64,000 bases of DNA from Ischnura elegans (taxonomy: Eukaryota > Arthropoda > Insecta > Odonata > Coenagrionidae), in contig NC_060251.1 of the NCBI RefSeq assembly GCF_921293095.1, positions 63,257,585 through 63,321,584 on the forward strand, written 5' to 3'. The position numbers were made by a program, and so were the translations under genes. The notes under the pieces were generated by a model. It had not been told where the DNA came from. It was given only the letters and a program-made list of their open reading frames with translations, and searched no databases. This document shows positions 46,353 through 58,079 of the stretch, in pieces. Position 1 is the stretch's first letter. Each line of letters opens with the position of its first letter.

Positions 46353-46361
46353 CACTTTGTA
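46353..46361. repeat. target-site duplication of CR1-group LINE, 5' side
   Basis: CACTTTGTA, identical to 41,885-41,893 and adjoining the element's first base. Confidence 0.85.
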
Positions 46362-46439
46362 TGTTTTAATTATCAGAAAAATGAATGATAACGTTGCCGA
46401 TCTTTCGAATATTACACCTGAAATTCATCTACATTTACG

Positions 46440-46500
46440 TAATACCCCGCCAGTCGCCTAAAAGGCAGGGGGTGTTAGGACACCAGAAATTGATGCCATC
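46440..46500. repeat. fragment of dispersed repeat (GGTGTTAGGACACCA)
   Basis: CGCCTAAAAGGCAGGG followed by GGTGTTAGGACACCA (46,471-46,485), related to 34,700-34,760. Confidence 0.45.
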
Positions 46501-46677
46501 ACCCCCATGGAATTTGTTATGACAAATCATTGCTATACTTAGGCGGCAAATCTAGATGTAAAAGAAACTTATAATACTGGAGAATAACGATCGTAAGCTA
46601 ACGAGCTGTGCTGTTGAATTTCAACGCCGTATTAGCGGAGAAGGTAGTCCTATCCGTCGTACGGTACGAACCACAAT

Positions 46678-46784
46678 GAAAAAGTTGTATAAACCTGAAT
46701 AAAATTTGTATACATTCTTATACATTGTCATGAAAATTGTATAAGAATGTATTCAAGTTTTATACAGGTTTATACATTTTTTTA
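46678..46784. mobile_element. ~105 bp hairpin MITE
   Basis: Arms of about 42 bp: GTATAAACCTGAATAAAA then TGTATACATTCTTATAC at left, inverted as GTATAAGAATGTATTCAA then TTTTATACAGGTTTATAC at right, with a ~15 bp loop (ATTGTCATGAAAATT). No coding content. Confidence 0.75.
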
Positions 46785-46995
46785 ATAGGGGAATTCACAG
46801 CAACAGTCAGGACACAATTCACATGTGAGATAGCGAATCGGTTCCACTGCCAAAGCATAATCGTACCCAGCCGTCACCTTTCGTAGGCTGTTCTAAGAAT
46901 CGGACTAACAAAGCTATAGATGGGTTTTGGAGGCCTGGGTTTCCTAGGTTCAACTAGAATCTACGAAAATATTTTTGTATTATACTTATTTATAG

Positions 46996-47357
46996 ACCTG
47001 GCGCTCTCTGACCGGGAATAAACTACGCGCAATCAAGCCGGTAATCTCAGCGTGGCCCACGTCTGTCAGGAAGAATCGCAGGGAGGAGGTCGCAATCACG
47101 CGACTGAGAATTGGGCACTGCGCTCTCACCCACTCGTACCTCTTCACTGAGGAGAGAATTCCACCCCTTTGTGATGATTGCGACTCTCCCATCACTGTGA
47201 GATATCTCCTAACAGAGTGTGAAAAATACCGTGCTATGCTATGCTCCATCGGCTGAACATCGGGGGAGACCTACGGCACATCCTAGGAGACCACCCTGAT
47301 AGTATCAGCCGAGTCATAAAGTTTTTAATGGAGACCGGGCTAATTAACAGCGTTTAA
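46996..47357 (+). pseudogene. I/R1-like LINE C-terminal fragment
   Basis: The plus strand reads LTGNKLRAIKPVISAWPTSV, RKNRREEVAITRLRIGHCAL, THSYLFTEERIPPLCDDCDS, PITVRYLLTECEKYR. This is the conserved region after the RNase H domain of I/R1-type LINEs, with a Cys-Cys-His-Cys-like knuckle (C..C......HIL..C replaced here by RYLLTEC). Around 47,235-47,253 the frame shifts; the other frame continues LNIGGDLRHILGDHPDSISR, VIKFLMETGLINSV and stops at 47,355-47,357, the usual end of such proteins. It is a 5'-truncated copy with one main lesion, unrelated to the CR1-group element 0.6 kb away. The 87-residue minus-strand frame at 46,986-47,249 is its shadow. Confidence 0.8.
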
Positions 47358-50300
47358 ATCCCAGCTATTTTTTAGCATCTGTCGACTCCTTTTATTTACC
47401 TTTTTTAAACGCATTTTTAAAATTTTTTATGTACCTTTTGCAACTTTGGATTTTATAGTTTGTTAGTGGTGCAAATGAACTTAGTTGTCGAGGCACCCTT
47501 AAAACAAAAATACTACTCCTACTTATTTATAGAGCAATCTTCCATTTCAGTACGTAGAGCAAAGGTAGTCAAGGGTTCGGCAGAGTACACGCCCACCTTG
47601 GTCTTCATAGCCTTGGAGCGAGTGTGTACACTCCACCAACCACTTGCATCCCTTTTCCCAACCCACTTTGAGAGTTCAGCGGATAGAATCGCACGAGGAT
47701 AGGTACGGCTGATCAAAGGGTTCCAGCCGAAGAAGAGCAAAATAAGAATGCATCACCTATCCAGGGTTAAAATTTTACGAAACAATTATTCTCCACCGTG
47801 TGCATGCACTCCGAGACCAGGTGCTCAACGTTAACCACCTGTAAAACAAGGAGGTACAAAATGGGCGAGACTCCTTTCCATCCCCCGTCCTGAGAGGGTG
47901 CCTTGTCTGGGGAAATGAAAACACGGTTGAGCAGTTGATACAAGGGTTCAGACGGGGGAGAGAGGTTCGAGGGGAAGTTTAAGGGGATCTAGAGAATGGA
48001 GTGTCGCGATAATCGGGTTACTCTGTGCGTGGGTAAGGGTCTGATTGGGACCCTATGGAAAGGGGTTCAGGGAAACGGGGGAGAGGGACGGTGGAACGAG
48101 CCTTGACGGAGGAAAAAGAAGGTTCCGCGAGCATGATGGGAAATAATAGGATGAAATGAGACGGGAGGAACGGAACAAACGAACTGCCTACGCACCCTTC
48201 CGCCTACATCTCTACTTCTCAATAATGGGTGATTTTCTTCCCAAGGGGAGGAGTGAGGTGAAGCCGACGAAGATGTCGCGACGATGGGACGATTTCCGAG
48301 GGAAGCGATTCATAAAAGACGACCGTAAGTCGGCGGAAAAGGAGAAGTTTGCATTTTCAGTTTCCGTCTGGATATAGTTTTCTCATTCTTCCACATGACG
48401 AGCGTGGGACTTTCAAGATTCCCTTACCCGCCCTGATCGTAGGCATGGAGATGTCCCCGACCACGAGTTTTTTTTCGTCAATTTTGAAAGAAAGTGCGCT
48501 TATTGAAGTTTTATTGGTGAAGCAACTTCAATATTGTCATTCAAGTTTTCTACCGGTTAACCTAGGTTCACAATGAGATCGAGTGGGCTACAGCGCTCTC
48601 TCTACTTCCGACCCCTTTATTTCAGAGTAACGGCTAGTTCTTTTCATTCCAGTCATAGATCCTATTCTCTTCCTTCCCTTTTTTACGCGTAACTAACAAT
48701 CCAACCGATAGCACGAATTTTAGCCTCACTTCCCTTTTAAGTACTTTATAGCTCCATTCAAGTCATTTCACATCAATTAAAAAATATTGTAAACAATATC
48801 TTTCGATTTTTAGAAATGAAGGAACTTCTTATACAGATTAGCCAATATACATCACAAACCCACTGTGTAAAAGAAAACGAAGGTTGGTATGCACAGGTTA
48901 GGGCAGAGCTCACCCCAGACTAATCTGCAGGCGTTTGATACCATCTATTAAGGGTAGGTGGGGCAGTTCCTTCCCTTTGGCCGCATCGCACTTCCAATTT
49001 TTTAATAATTTATACTCTTGTCTAACAAATTAAGCCAGCTGCAGTAATGTTTTCAAGCAATCAAACTTTCTCTCAAATCGCTGAATTTAATGTCTAATAT
49101 CTAAGAAAATAACAGAGGGAGGTAAATATATTTCATATTAATTACGAATCCTATAGTATGGAATACAGAAAATATTTCTTTTAATAACAAATTTGGAAGG
49201 CAGACTGATATAATCCACAATATACTCGATGTAACCGGATGAAGACGAATCTTCATTTAATATTAAATGCACTGTTGAATAAGGTACAAATTTACATTTT
49301 TAATATAATTATTATTAAGTCTTGGAATGATCCAACCACACCGAAGGTAGTTCCTTTACATGTGAACAATTATAATTCATATTAGATCCAATACATTAAG
49401 AAGATACACGAGCACCAACACTCTACTGACTTTATTATAACTAGGGAAACTGATAAATTGCGATAAAAATGCATCTGCAATATTCAGTTATAATATTATT
49501 TGAGAATCCGGCGTGAATCTGTTCACTACAATATCAACCTAAAATCATACACACGATAAATCATAAACGCCGATACATGAAACTGACATTTATGCTATAA
49601 ACAAATTGTATTCTAAAGATAGGCTCTAAAAAATTGCTCGAAAAATATTTACGCAATTTTCAGAAGCAATTTCGCTCGAGCATCCAGCCTGAATCTGTTT
49701 TCAAATCACAGCATGAAACAAGTGACTTTTTATGCAGTAACGCGCACGGTTGCAAAGTCATATACACCAAGGGTGAGATTCGTCATGAAAAAATATTGGC
49801 TAGGCCGAAAGTCTCCCGATTGCCGGTCAAGTTACGATGGTGACCAGTTACACCTCGAAGCCATCTTCTCAGAATCTGTTTTTTTTCCGTCAGTTGAAGC
49901 GAGAAAAAATGTCAACCTCTCTAGAATACGAGGTGAGGTGAAAGGTGGCGTGTCCATTTGTTGGGACAACTGAATTGAGATCACGCGCAGACCTCGGAGA
50001 GCGTCGGACGCAAGAACAAAAAGGAGAGCGAAGCGGTTTGTTTATTCACTGGAGAGCCTCCATGTTGAGGCGTGTGGGAATCACTTCAGTGGCGAGACGT
50101 GTTTCTTTGAGGGACCGTCGACGATGGTGTCGCAAGAAGCAGTTTTCCTTTGCGCCTCATCATTGTTTACAGCTCCTCGTTCCCGGCCACTCTCCCACAA
50201 CACCAGTTCAATTCCCTAAACACCCATTCACAGAGAGGCCTTCATCTCTCGTTTTGCCATTGCCACTGCTGCCTTCTGTTATGGCGCCGCTGAAGGAGAG

Positions 50301-50580
50301 GTGGGCGGGCAGGAAACTTCGTCGTGGTAGTTTATCAATTGCACCTGCTCGAAAGTAAACGTAGGGAGTGGTAGGTGAAAGTTAATGGCAATAAAAGCCA
50401 CCGGTAGGTTCCATAGGTTGAAACAAGCAGGGTTGATTTTGCACAGTTACTAAGTATCTATGTATGATAGAACCCACTGCCGAAGTCTCACTGTTCAACT
50501 CACTCATTCATACACATATTTGGGGGGAACGAGAAGACATACGACAGAAAGTCATGGAATCGACCCCTACTAGGAAAAAT
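47358..50580. other. no gene confirmed
   Basis: GC-richer at 47,780-48,320 and 49,930-50,360. Frames at 48,156-48,377, 49,713-49,973 and 49,945-50,358 (137 residues, Arg/Ser-rich) have no recognisable domain. A host regulatory or untranslated region could sit at 49,930-50,360, but no signal supports it. Confidence 0.35.
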
Positions 50581-50808
50581 TGTCGAAACACTAACTTTTC
50601 CATCTATTACAGTTTTGCCATCTGGTCTCTATGCCTCTATTTTTTGGGGGAACTCGGGGGTCAAAAAATTGTTTTTTTTTTTTTTAAATGTCATTTGTCG
50701 AAACACTAACTTTTCCATCTATTACAGTGTTGCCATCTGTCTCTATGCCTCTATTTTTAGGGGGAACTCGGGGGTTAAAAAATTGATTTTTTAAAATTTC
50801 ATTTTTCG
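50581..50808. repeat. two-copy ~115 bp tandem duplication
   Basis: TGTCGAAACACTAACTTTTC starts both copies (50,581 and 50,696), and each continues CATCTATTACAGT.TTGCCATCT and ends with GGGGGAACTCGGGGGT.AAAA. Differences are a few substitutions and a longer T run in the first copy, so the event looks fairly recent. Confidence 0.85.
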
Positions 50809-52856
50809 AATCCGGACCACATGATACGTCGAGAAACCAATTTTCAAACCGATCGGAGCACTTTTAATTTAGGCCAAACCGTGCAATTTCACTATTTCGT
50901 GAATATTACCTCAACAACGTTGGCAGACCCGGTGCTGCGTCATAGTGTTGTCAAAAAAATTGCAAGAACTGGCACGGCAAACATAAAAGGCAGCAGGCCC
51001 CCGACCGAGCTAAAGTGAGTACTTTCTCAAACATTACACAGATATATAGCACAAAAAAGTTTAGAAAGAACCAGTACTATTCTTCTATGATGTCCAAGGA
51101 GTTACTGCTGATCTGTATTCCTCTGGACTCTACTACACCTTGAGACACCTAATACCACTTTCTATGTTACTACCAGCACTTAAGTGGCCCTGCGCGCCGT
51201 AAAATCTCAATCTCGTGCCAGTAGAATGGCAAAGGGTAACTACGGCATGGGCATGAAACTTCAATAGAACAGTCACTAATGCCAGCACGAAGTATTACGA
51301 TTAGCTCGTGGCAGTGAAAGTAAAGCAGTATTTTTCAATGAAGGTTTCAGGAAGAGAGGAACAATAAAAAACTATTCTTGGGGTGTCTGGGACTAATCCC
51401 AAGAATTTTGCTTTTTCTTATCTTATATCTGTACTTATGTAGCATCATTATGTTAAAAAATTACCCGTTGTTACTACACTCATAACCATTCATTTATCCC
51501 AGCTCATTTCCATAATTAATTTCTTTAATCGAATTTAAGAATTACAAGATTGTTGCACTCAGCTGTGATGGGGGTATTATTTAACGTATTGGTCTGCATG
51601 GTGAATTAATGGCATAATACTATAAAAAATGCAAAATTAAAGGCATCAATAGCAAAAGATGTACAAAACGTTTCTAGACGTCCAAAATAGTTTTTTTACC
51701 CCTTCGTTTTTACTATAACCACGATAACCACACCATTTTACATTTACCTATACCAAGCAAAACTCTCTTTAAGGGCGATTCCTGACATTTTTTGGGAAGA
51801 TATTAGCACTTATTACATGAAAGAATATGAAAATTAATAAAATTTCAATAAAGAATTACCGTGGACAGCGGACAATCGGGTAGTCTCACAAATCACATAA
51901 TTTTATATTTTCCTTCGCCTAGCTGTTTTAGATAGCAAAAAAGTAATAGAGACCACCGCAAAACTTTCTTAAGGGTTCAACGTACATGAACAATCAGGGC
52001 ACTTGAAGACACCTTCCGTAGCCTATTACCCAACTGTTTCCTCGTATCCCCGCTGCCAGTGGGACGGCGCCACGAGCACTGCGGGTGCTTTGAACTGCGG
52101 CCAATAAGTCATTGTCAGGCTCACACATTGCAGGTTGCCACGGCGCCCAGCTCGACGCGTCGGGCAGAAGTGATTGATTGATGGGTTGGCCGCGCGGAGC
52201 GCTGGCCACGCTTGGCACATATTCTCATACAAGCCGCAAAAGAGTAGAGGCACTGGCTATGCAACAATTTCAGCCAATAATCTCCTTTTCAGCAATGTTC
52301 TTTCGAAAAATACGTCCACCACGTAATTTATCGAGCCTTTTTTTAGGCGACTGCTTCAATATGAATGAATAAGGCACACGCGCCATTAGTTTCCATTATT
52401 CAATTACACCAGAAAGATTTACTATTTATCCCCTTACCCTCTGTTTAAATTTCAAAATTAGAATTGTTTTACTCATTGACAAATATTTTTATATAACGTT
52501 GAAAAATATTCGATCGATCGATAATAATAAATGGATCGATCCCTAATACGATTGTGAATGCGTCTCGCATAAAAAATACATCCTTCTAAAGGAATTAAGT
52601 TTGATTAATTTAGAATTCATCATATATATTATTCTAAGCTTTCCTCCGATAATACGCTCAATCAGAACTTGGAACCAAATACCTACTGGAAAGGAAAATT
52701 GGGCAGGGTAGGGAAATCTCACACCTTTCTAAGTCATAGGTGTGTACATTTACATTCACTCAATGAATACGGCATAGCTGCCCTTCGTTTCTACAGCTTG
52801 ATTCTATCAGACATGCATATTTTGAATGCGAGACCAAATAAAATCACATTCATCAA
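50809..52856. other. no gene confirmed
   Basis: GC-richer between 52,040 and 52,220, where three short frames overlap on both strands (51,994-52,372); none has a recognisable domain. Otherwise AT-rich. Confidence 0.4.
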
Positions 52857-53575
52857 CATCATCATCATCATTAGTCAACAATCCTAAGATTGGTTTGACG
52901 CAGCTCTCCATTTCTCTCTCCTATCCGCTAATCTCTTCATAGCTACATATTTATTCTCTTTTACATCCTTTATAACCTGTCCTATATAACTCATTCGGGG
53001 CCGTCCCTTGCCCTTTTTCCCTTCCACTTGCCTTCAACGATTGTCTTCATCAGACCATCGTGCCTCAAAATGTGGCCAACTAAGTTGTCCCTTCTTCTGC
53101 TTAATGTTTTTAGGAGGCTTCTCTTTTCTCCTACTCTCCTTAGCACTTCCTGGTTACTCACACGGTCAATCCATTTTATCTTCATCATTCTTCTGTAGCA
53201 CCACATTTCGAATGCTTCCACTCTTAACTTCTCTGCTGCTGTCAACGTTCAAGCCTCGCTTCCATAGAGAAACATACTCCATATGTAGCATCTGATGAAT
53301 TGTTTCCTTACTTCTATGCTGGTATTTTCAGCTGTAAGAAGATTCTTCTTTTTGTAGAAAGCCCTCTTCGCCTGCGCTATACTACTGTGTATTTCTTTCT
53401 TGCTCCGTCCATTGCTGGTAATTCGGCTTCCCAGATAAGAGAACTCGTTCACCTCTTCAAGCTTATGCTGTTCTAGGTTGATGTTTGTTTTAGCCTCCTC
53501 TCTCTTGCTGCAAACTAATATCTTAGTCTTCTTTTTGTTGATTTTCAGCTGATATCTGGCCATTGTAGGGATCAA
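52857..53575 (-). pseudogene. RTE-type LINE 3' end, copy A (longest)
   Basis: Reading down from 53,575 on the minus strand: LKINKKKTKILVCSKREEAK, LEEVNEFSYLGSRITSNGRS, KKEIHSSIAQAKRAFYKKKN, FIRCYIWSMFLYGSEA, then a broken codon near 53,247 and MTAAEKLRVEAFEMWCYRRM, MKIKWIDRVSNQEVLRRVGE, GHILRHDGLMKTIVEGK. This is the region C-terminal to the reverse transcriptase active site of RTE-type LINEs; the YADD-bearing core and endonuclease are lost to 5' truncation. The 3' end is a CATCATCATCATCATTAGTC tail at 52,857. The product, had it been whole, would have been a single endonuclease/reverse transcriptase. Confidence 0.85.
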
Positions 53576-55701
53576 ATTCAACTATTTGGGCAGCAAATTC
53601 GAGGTTACGTACGCACTTATGGTAAGGAATTGTGGAAAGATGTTTGGTTTTCTGATCGGAAGGTTCTAGTTCAAATTCCAGATAAAGCCTTAGGACCCTC
53701 AAAGAAATATCTTGAAAGTGCAACGTAGCCAAGAGTACCATGAAAACTTATCCGGCTTCTTACAAAGATCATCAGAGAAAATTAATTTCAAAGTATGGTT
53801 CATGAGCAGGTGACACAGTTATTCAGTAACTTTCGATTAGAAGTTTCATGAGGATCACTCCAAGTAATATAGAGAGCCTATAGGCAAGCATTTTTCACCA
53901 AAAATTGGTTTCTGCAGCCAAAATTAGCTAAAGATTGCCGAAAGATACCTACAGCGGTAAAATAAATTCAAAATATCAATCGAATTTTCATATTATCCCT
54001 GAGTTTCATTTCAAAATATCAATTTATTATAAAATGGCTTGGTTTGAATTTCGTGCACCTCAATCCAGAAAAATCGCAAATATAAACTTCTGATACTAAA
54101 ATAAGGTACTCCGCACAAAAGTAGGAAGCATTTACTTTAAAATTCTTCAGCTGGCTTAATTTTTAAACCGATTGCAGCAGGGGTTGAAAGATAAAATTCA
54201 CTCCACCGAACTTCTCATATTAAGGTTTTCAAACGGGATTGTTTCCTCGGCGACCCAAATTGCACATTCCACTCAAAATATATTTTCCGCGATGCATTTT
54301 GAGCATACAAGCGCTTGAGAGGACTGAAAAAGTATATATTTTTATATATTAAAACAGATTCATTTTACTTTTTCGAATTCAACCTCAGAGTAAAAACATA
54401 AGCTACCAGGCTATACAAACGCATTCTTTCATCGCATTGTGTGCATCATATAAACGTAAAACTTTGAGAGAGTCTTGAGCTGAACCACATCATTACAATT
54501 TTTTTCTGCCGGGATGAGATTGTTTTCTCCCTCCTCAGCTAATTATATTTTTTTTGGGTAAACCGCTGGCGAGGTGGGTTGAGGGGATGTAGATTTTCTA
54601 AAATAGCTTCGCCAGGGCCTATGAAATTTGGTTTGCTCGGCGCTTTGTATTATTTCTTTTTTCGTACCCCCGTCTCATCGTGTACATTAATTAAAATAGT
54701 GCCGTGCCTGACGTTTTTCCCGAGGCCGCTTTCATACTTTGTTAGAAACGCAATTAACCGAAAGAGGTTTCCTTTTCCATGTGTTCCTAAAATAAATCTG
54801 TATGTGAAAGAAGTATGAAATAATATTACAAAAAATATTTTTTTTAAAATTAAAAGACACGTTTTATTAAAGAGAGGAAATTGATTTTTTCTTTCTCTTG
54901 ACCTCTACGCTTAACGTTGATTAGTGTCTTGGAGTTGATTACAGCCTTGTTACATAAGTGTCTTAATCTTGAAGTTAAAAAAAAAAGAATTTGCCAACTA
55001 TAAATTATACTTATGTTCCTTCATCAGGGCTATGGATAAATATGAGTACATTCATTTAGTACATAAAGGTATAAAAGGTTATGACAATGTTTTTACAATA
55101 ATAAAATAAATAAAGAAAAAGAATTCAGTTGAATTTTAATTAAAAAGAAATGACCAGAATTTTGACATGTCTAGAAGTAGAAAATTTAAGGTCTAGAACT
55201 AGAATTTTAATGTACTTAACATTAATGAGTATATAATTTTTAATACTTTCAAATGTAGCTTCTATGGTAAAATCTAATAACTTTCTTTCAGGTTACAAAG
55301 TCACCGCAATGAATGGATCGGATAATGCAGAGGATCCTAAAGGATGTGGTAGCTCTGAGAAAGGCTAACAACAGTATTTAGGAATGGAATTTTTTCTTCA
55401 ATTTACCACTTCTATCTTTTGATAGAATAAAAAATGCTTGGAATTTTGCATCGTATCCCTGTTGTGACAAGTTAAGCTAATGTAACTAATAGCTAGTGTA
55501 ATTAAAATTAAGTAACGTATGTGGGACTCTAGTAGAATGTGATGCGGCCGCGGTGACTAAGAGTGGAGTGGAGGTTTTTCCATCGTTTTATTTGACGGTG
55601 TAAAATACAGTTTTTTCTTGTATCTATACGGTATAATAGAGCTGAATAAGTAAAGAACGCTGGACCACACAAAAATATCTCATACAAGTATTCTCTTAAA
55701 C
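53576..55701. other. no feature recognised
   Basis: AT-rich spacer with short frames only (53,523-53,741 minus overlaps the LINE end; 54,579-54,818 plus has no domain). Confidence 0.5.
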
Positions 55702-55709
55702 ATCATCAT

Positions 55710-56859
55710 TAGAGATGCGTGAAAATCGCAAATGCGATAAATGCGATATATTTGCGATGTGAGCAAATAAATGTGACATAGATGCGATAACTGGACTCTT
55801 ACGATATTTTTACGCAATTTGCCTTTCCCACGGCAAAATTCGTACATTTTGTGTCATGCGCAGTTTAAATGCTCCGCCGACACACCGCTTAAAGCATGTG
55901 AGCGACTGGCCAGCTGCTAGTTGGCTGGGACTCTTACGTGGCCGCGAACTACAAGTGGGCGCGGGCAAGCTACACCTCCGCCACTATATGTCTAGTTCCT
56001 TAATTTATTATTGTTCCACAACATAATTACATAAAATATCCTGTATTTTGTTATATAACTATGTTTCACTACAATTTATCTTCATCTACCTCATCATCAT
56101 CATCATCATTGGTCAACAATCCTAGGATTGGTTTGACGCAGCTCTCCACTCTATTCTCCTTCCAGCTAATCTTTTCACACCTACGTATTTCTTCTCTTTC
56201 ACATCTCTCTTCACTTGTTCCATATATTTTGTTCGAGGTCTTCCTTTTCCATTTTTACCTTCCACTTGTCCTTCGACGATTGTCTTCATCAGGCCATCAT
56301 GTCTCAGGATGTGGCCTATAAGGTTGTTCCGTCTTCTTATTAAGGTTTTCATGAGGCTTCTCTTCTCTCCTACTCTTCTTAGGACTTCTTTGTTACTAAC
56401 TCTGTCGATCCATTTGATTTTCATCATTCTTCTGTAGCACCACATTTCGAAGGCCTCTATCCTTGCTTTCTCCGCTGCGGTCATAGTCCATGCCTCACTC
56501 CCGTATAGGAGTATACTCCAAATGTAGGTTCTTATAAATTGATTCTTTACTTCCATATTTGAGTTTCCCGCTGTAAACAGGTCTTTCTTTTGGTGGAATG
56601 CTCTCTTCGCCTGGGCTATTCTGCTGATAATTTCTTTCTTTCTTCTCCCGTCACTAGTTATCTTGCTTCCCAAATAACAGAATTCATCCACCTCTATCAG
56701 TTTTTGCTTCCCTATTTTAATGTTAGTCTTGACTTCTTCTCTTCTGCTGCATACTAAGATCTACCTCATTATGAAAAAAATAGACGCAACAAAATGCGAT
56801 AAACTGTTATTGAAAGTGCGACAAAATAAAAATGAAAGTGCGATTTTCACGTATCTCTA
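55710..56859. mobile_element. hAT-like MITE, split by an RTE insertion
   Basis: Ends are TAGAGATGCGTGAAAATCGC (left, 55,710) and the inverted TAGAGATACGTGAAAATCGC (right, ending 56,859), 21 bp with one mismatch and a hAT-type TAGAG start. ATCATCAT lies on both flanks (55,702-55,709 and 56,860-56,867), an 8 bp target duplication, although it falls in a CAT repeat. Subterminal GCGATAAATGCGATA-like repeats occur on both sides. Without the RTE insert at 56,095-56,758 and its 11 bp duplication, the element would be about 475 bp. No transposase is encoded. Confidence 0.8.
56095..56758 (-). pseudogene. RTE-type LINE 3' end, copy B, inserted in the hAT MITE
   Basis: The minus strand has an open frame of 189 residues from 56,691: MDEFCYLGSKITSDGRRKKE, IAQAKRAFHQKKDLFTAGNS, WTMTAAEKARIEAFEMWCYR, IKWIDRVSNKEVLRRVGEKR, GHILRHDGLMKTIVEG, GRRIEWRAASNQS. 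It is the C-terminal third of an RTE-type endonuclease/reverse transcriptase and has no internal stop, so it is the youngest of the RTE copies here. ATCTACCTCAT at 56,084-56,094 and 56,759-56,769 is an exact 11 bp target duplication, so the copy is precisely 664 bp, 5'-truncated, ending in a CAT-repeat tail (plus-strand view). It lacks the catalytic core and is not functional. Confidence 0.88.
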
Positions 56860-57130
56860 ATCATCATCATCTTAATAAGTCAAAAATCCCAAGATTGGTT
56901 TGACTCAGCTCTGAATTTCTCTATCCTATCCGCAGGCCTTTTCATGACGACGTATTTCTTTCTTTTACATCCTGTATGGCCTGCCCTATGTAACTCATTC
57001 GGGGCCGTCCTTCTTCTATTCCTTGCCCTTCTTCTTTTCCACATTATTCTTCAACGATTACTTTCATTAGACAATCATGCCTCACTATGTGGCCAAGTAA
57101 GTTCCCCGTCTTCTCTTTAAGGTTCTCTCC
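56860..57130 (-). pseudogene. RTE-type LINE 3' end, copy C, host of the hAT MITE
   Basis: ATCATCATCATCTTAATAAG, then CCCAAGATTGGTTTGACTCA, GCTCTGAATTTCTC and CATTCGGGGCCGTCC match the other RTE copies. Its CAT-repeat 3' tail is where the hAT MITE (55,710-56,859) is inserted; CATCATCAT before the left hAT end is the displaced tail. It is more diverged than copy B. The 5' truncation point is approximate. Confidence 0.75.
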
Positions 57131-58079
57131 AATTATACTCGCTAAATTTTACCAATATAAGTTAGAGAGTATTTCAACCCTTTTTTAACCCACTAAACAG
57201 AAATTTCACCTACCTTCCACATTTAGCTATGCTTATATTTCCCTAGTACGAATTCAATACAGTCTTCAAAATATTCGTTGATCGTGAATTTCACACGCAC
57301 TGAGTTTTCAATAAAATCTTTTCTTTCTTAGTGGAGAAGAAAGTCTAATAGTATTAGAAAATATATTGGGGTTAGAAAATAAAAATGAATTCTGTAGTGA
57401 ATAAGGAGAAGGAAATGAATGTATCATTGTTTATTTGCATCTTTTATAGAACACGATCATCAGCAAGTGACCAATATTTTTGATTCAAATAACATCCTTC
57501 CAACTCCAAGAAGAAACTTTCAGCGAATTAGAATCTTAAATGTAGCACAAAGGATGAAATGGCTCAATACTCTGCACTACCTGCTACGATCAATGGAACA
57601 CTTTACATGAAACTTAATATGTAAGCACTCAAATCAATGATTTACCAAAAAAATAATATAGATTTCGAAAATACAGCTACCGCTACCGAGAAAGTATGAA
57701 AAGAGTCACGAGAGGATGATAGAAGAGAGTCATGAGTGTGGAGTATTTTTGAGTTGATTCGGAACGGAACGGTGAAAGGAGTTTTTGATGAGAGACGATG
57801 GAGGGCTTCCGAATGCAAATAAACGCAAATATGGAGAAAGGTTCGAGGTGAAACAGCGCGAAAGTTAATGAAGAGACGCTTTGGAAAGAATGGCGACGCG
57901 AAATTCAATAGCAAGTCATTCGAGATTGGAAATTTCCCTGGGAAAGATGAGACTACTGAGCTCCTGTGCGAGTATGTGCGCAGCAATATGGGGTAATATA
58001 TATATTTCAAGAAGACCTCTTCATTAAAGACAACGGAAAACCCAGATCTATCTTTCAGGGATTTTTATCTTCACGACTT
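57131..58079. other. no gene confirmed
   Basis: A 122-residue minus-strand frame at 57,642-58,010 and a 63-residue plus-strand frame at 57,419-57,610 have no recognisable domain. Confidence 0.4.

Noticed and set aside
52857-53600. Target-site duplication for RTE copy A
   Set aside because: Left flank ATCACATTCATCAAC and right flank ATCAAATTCAAC are only loosely alike, so the insertion boundary cannot be fixed.
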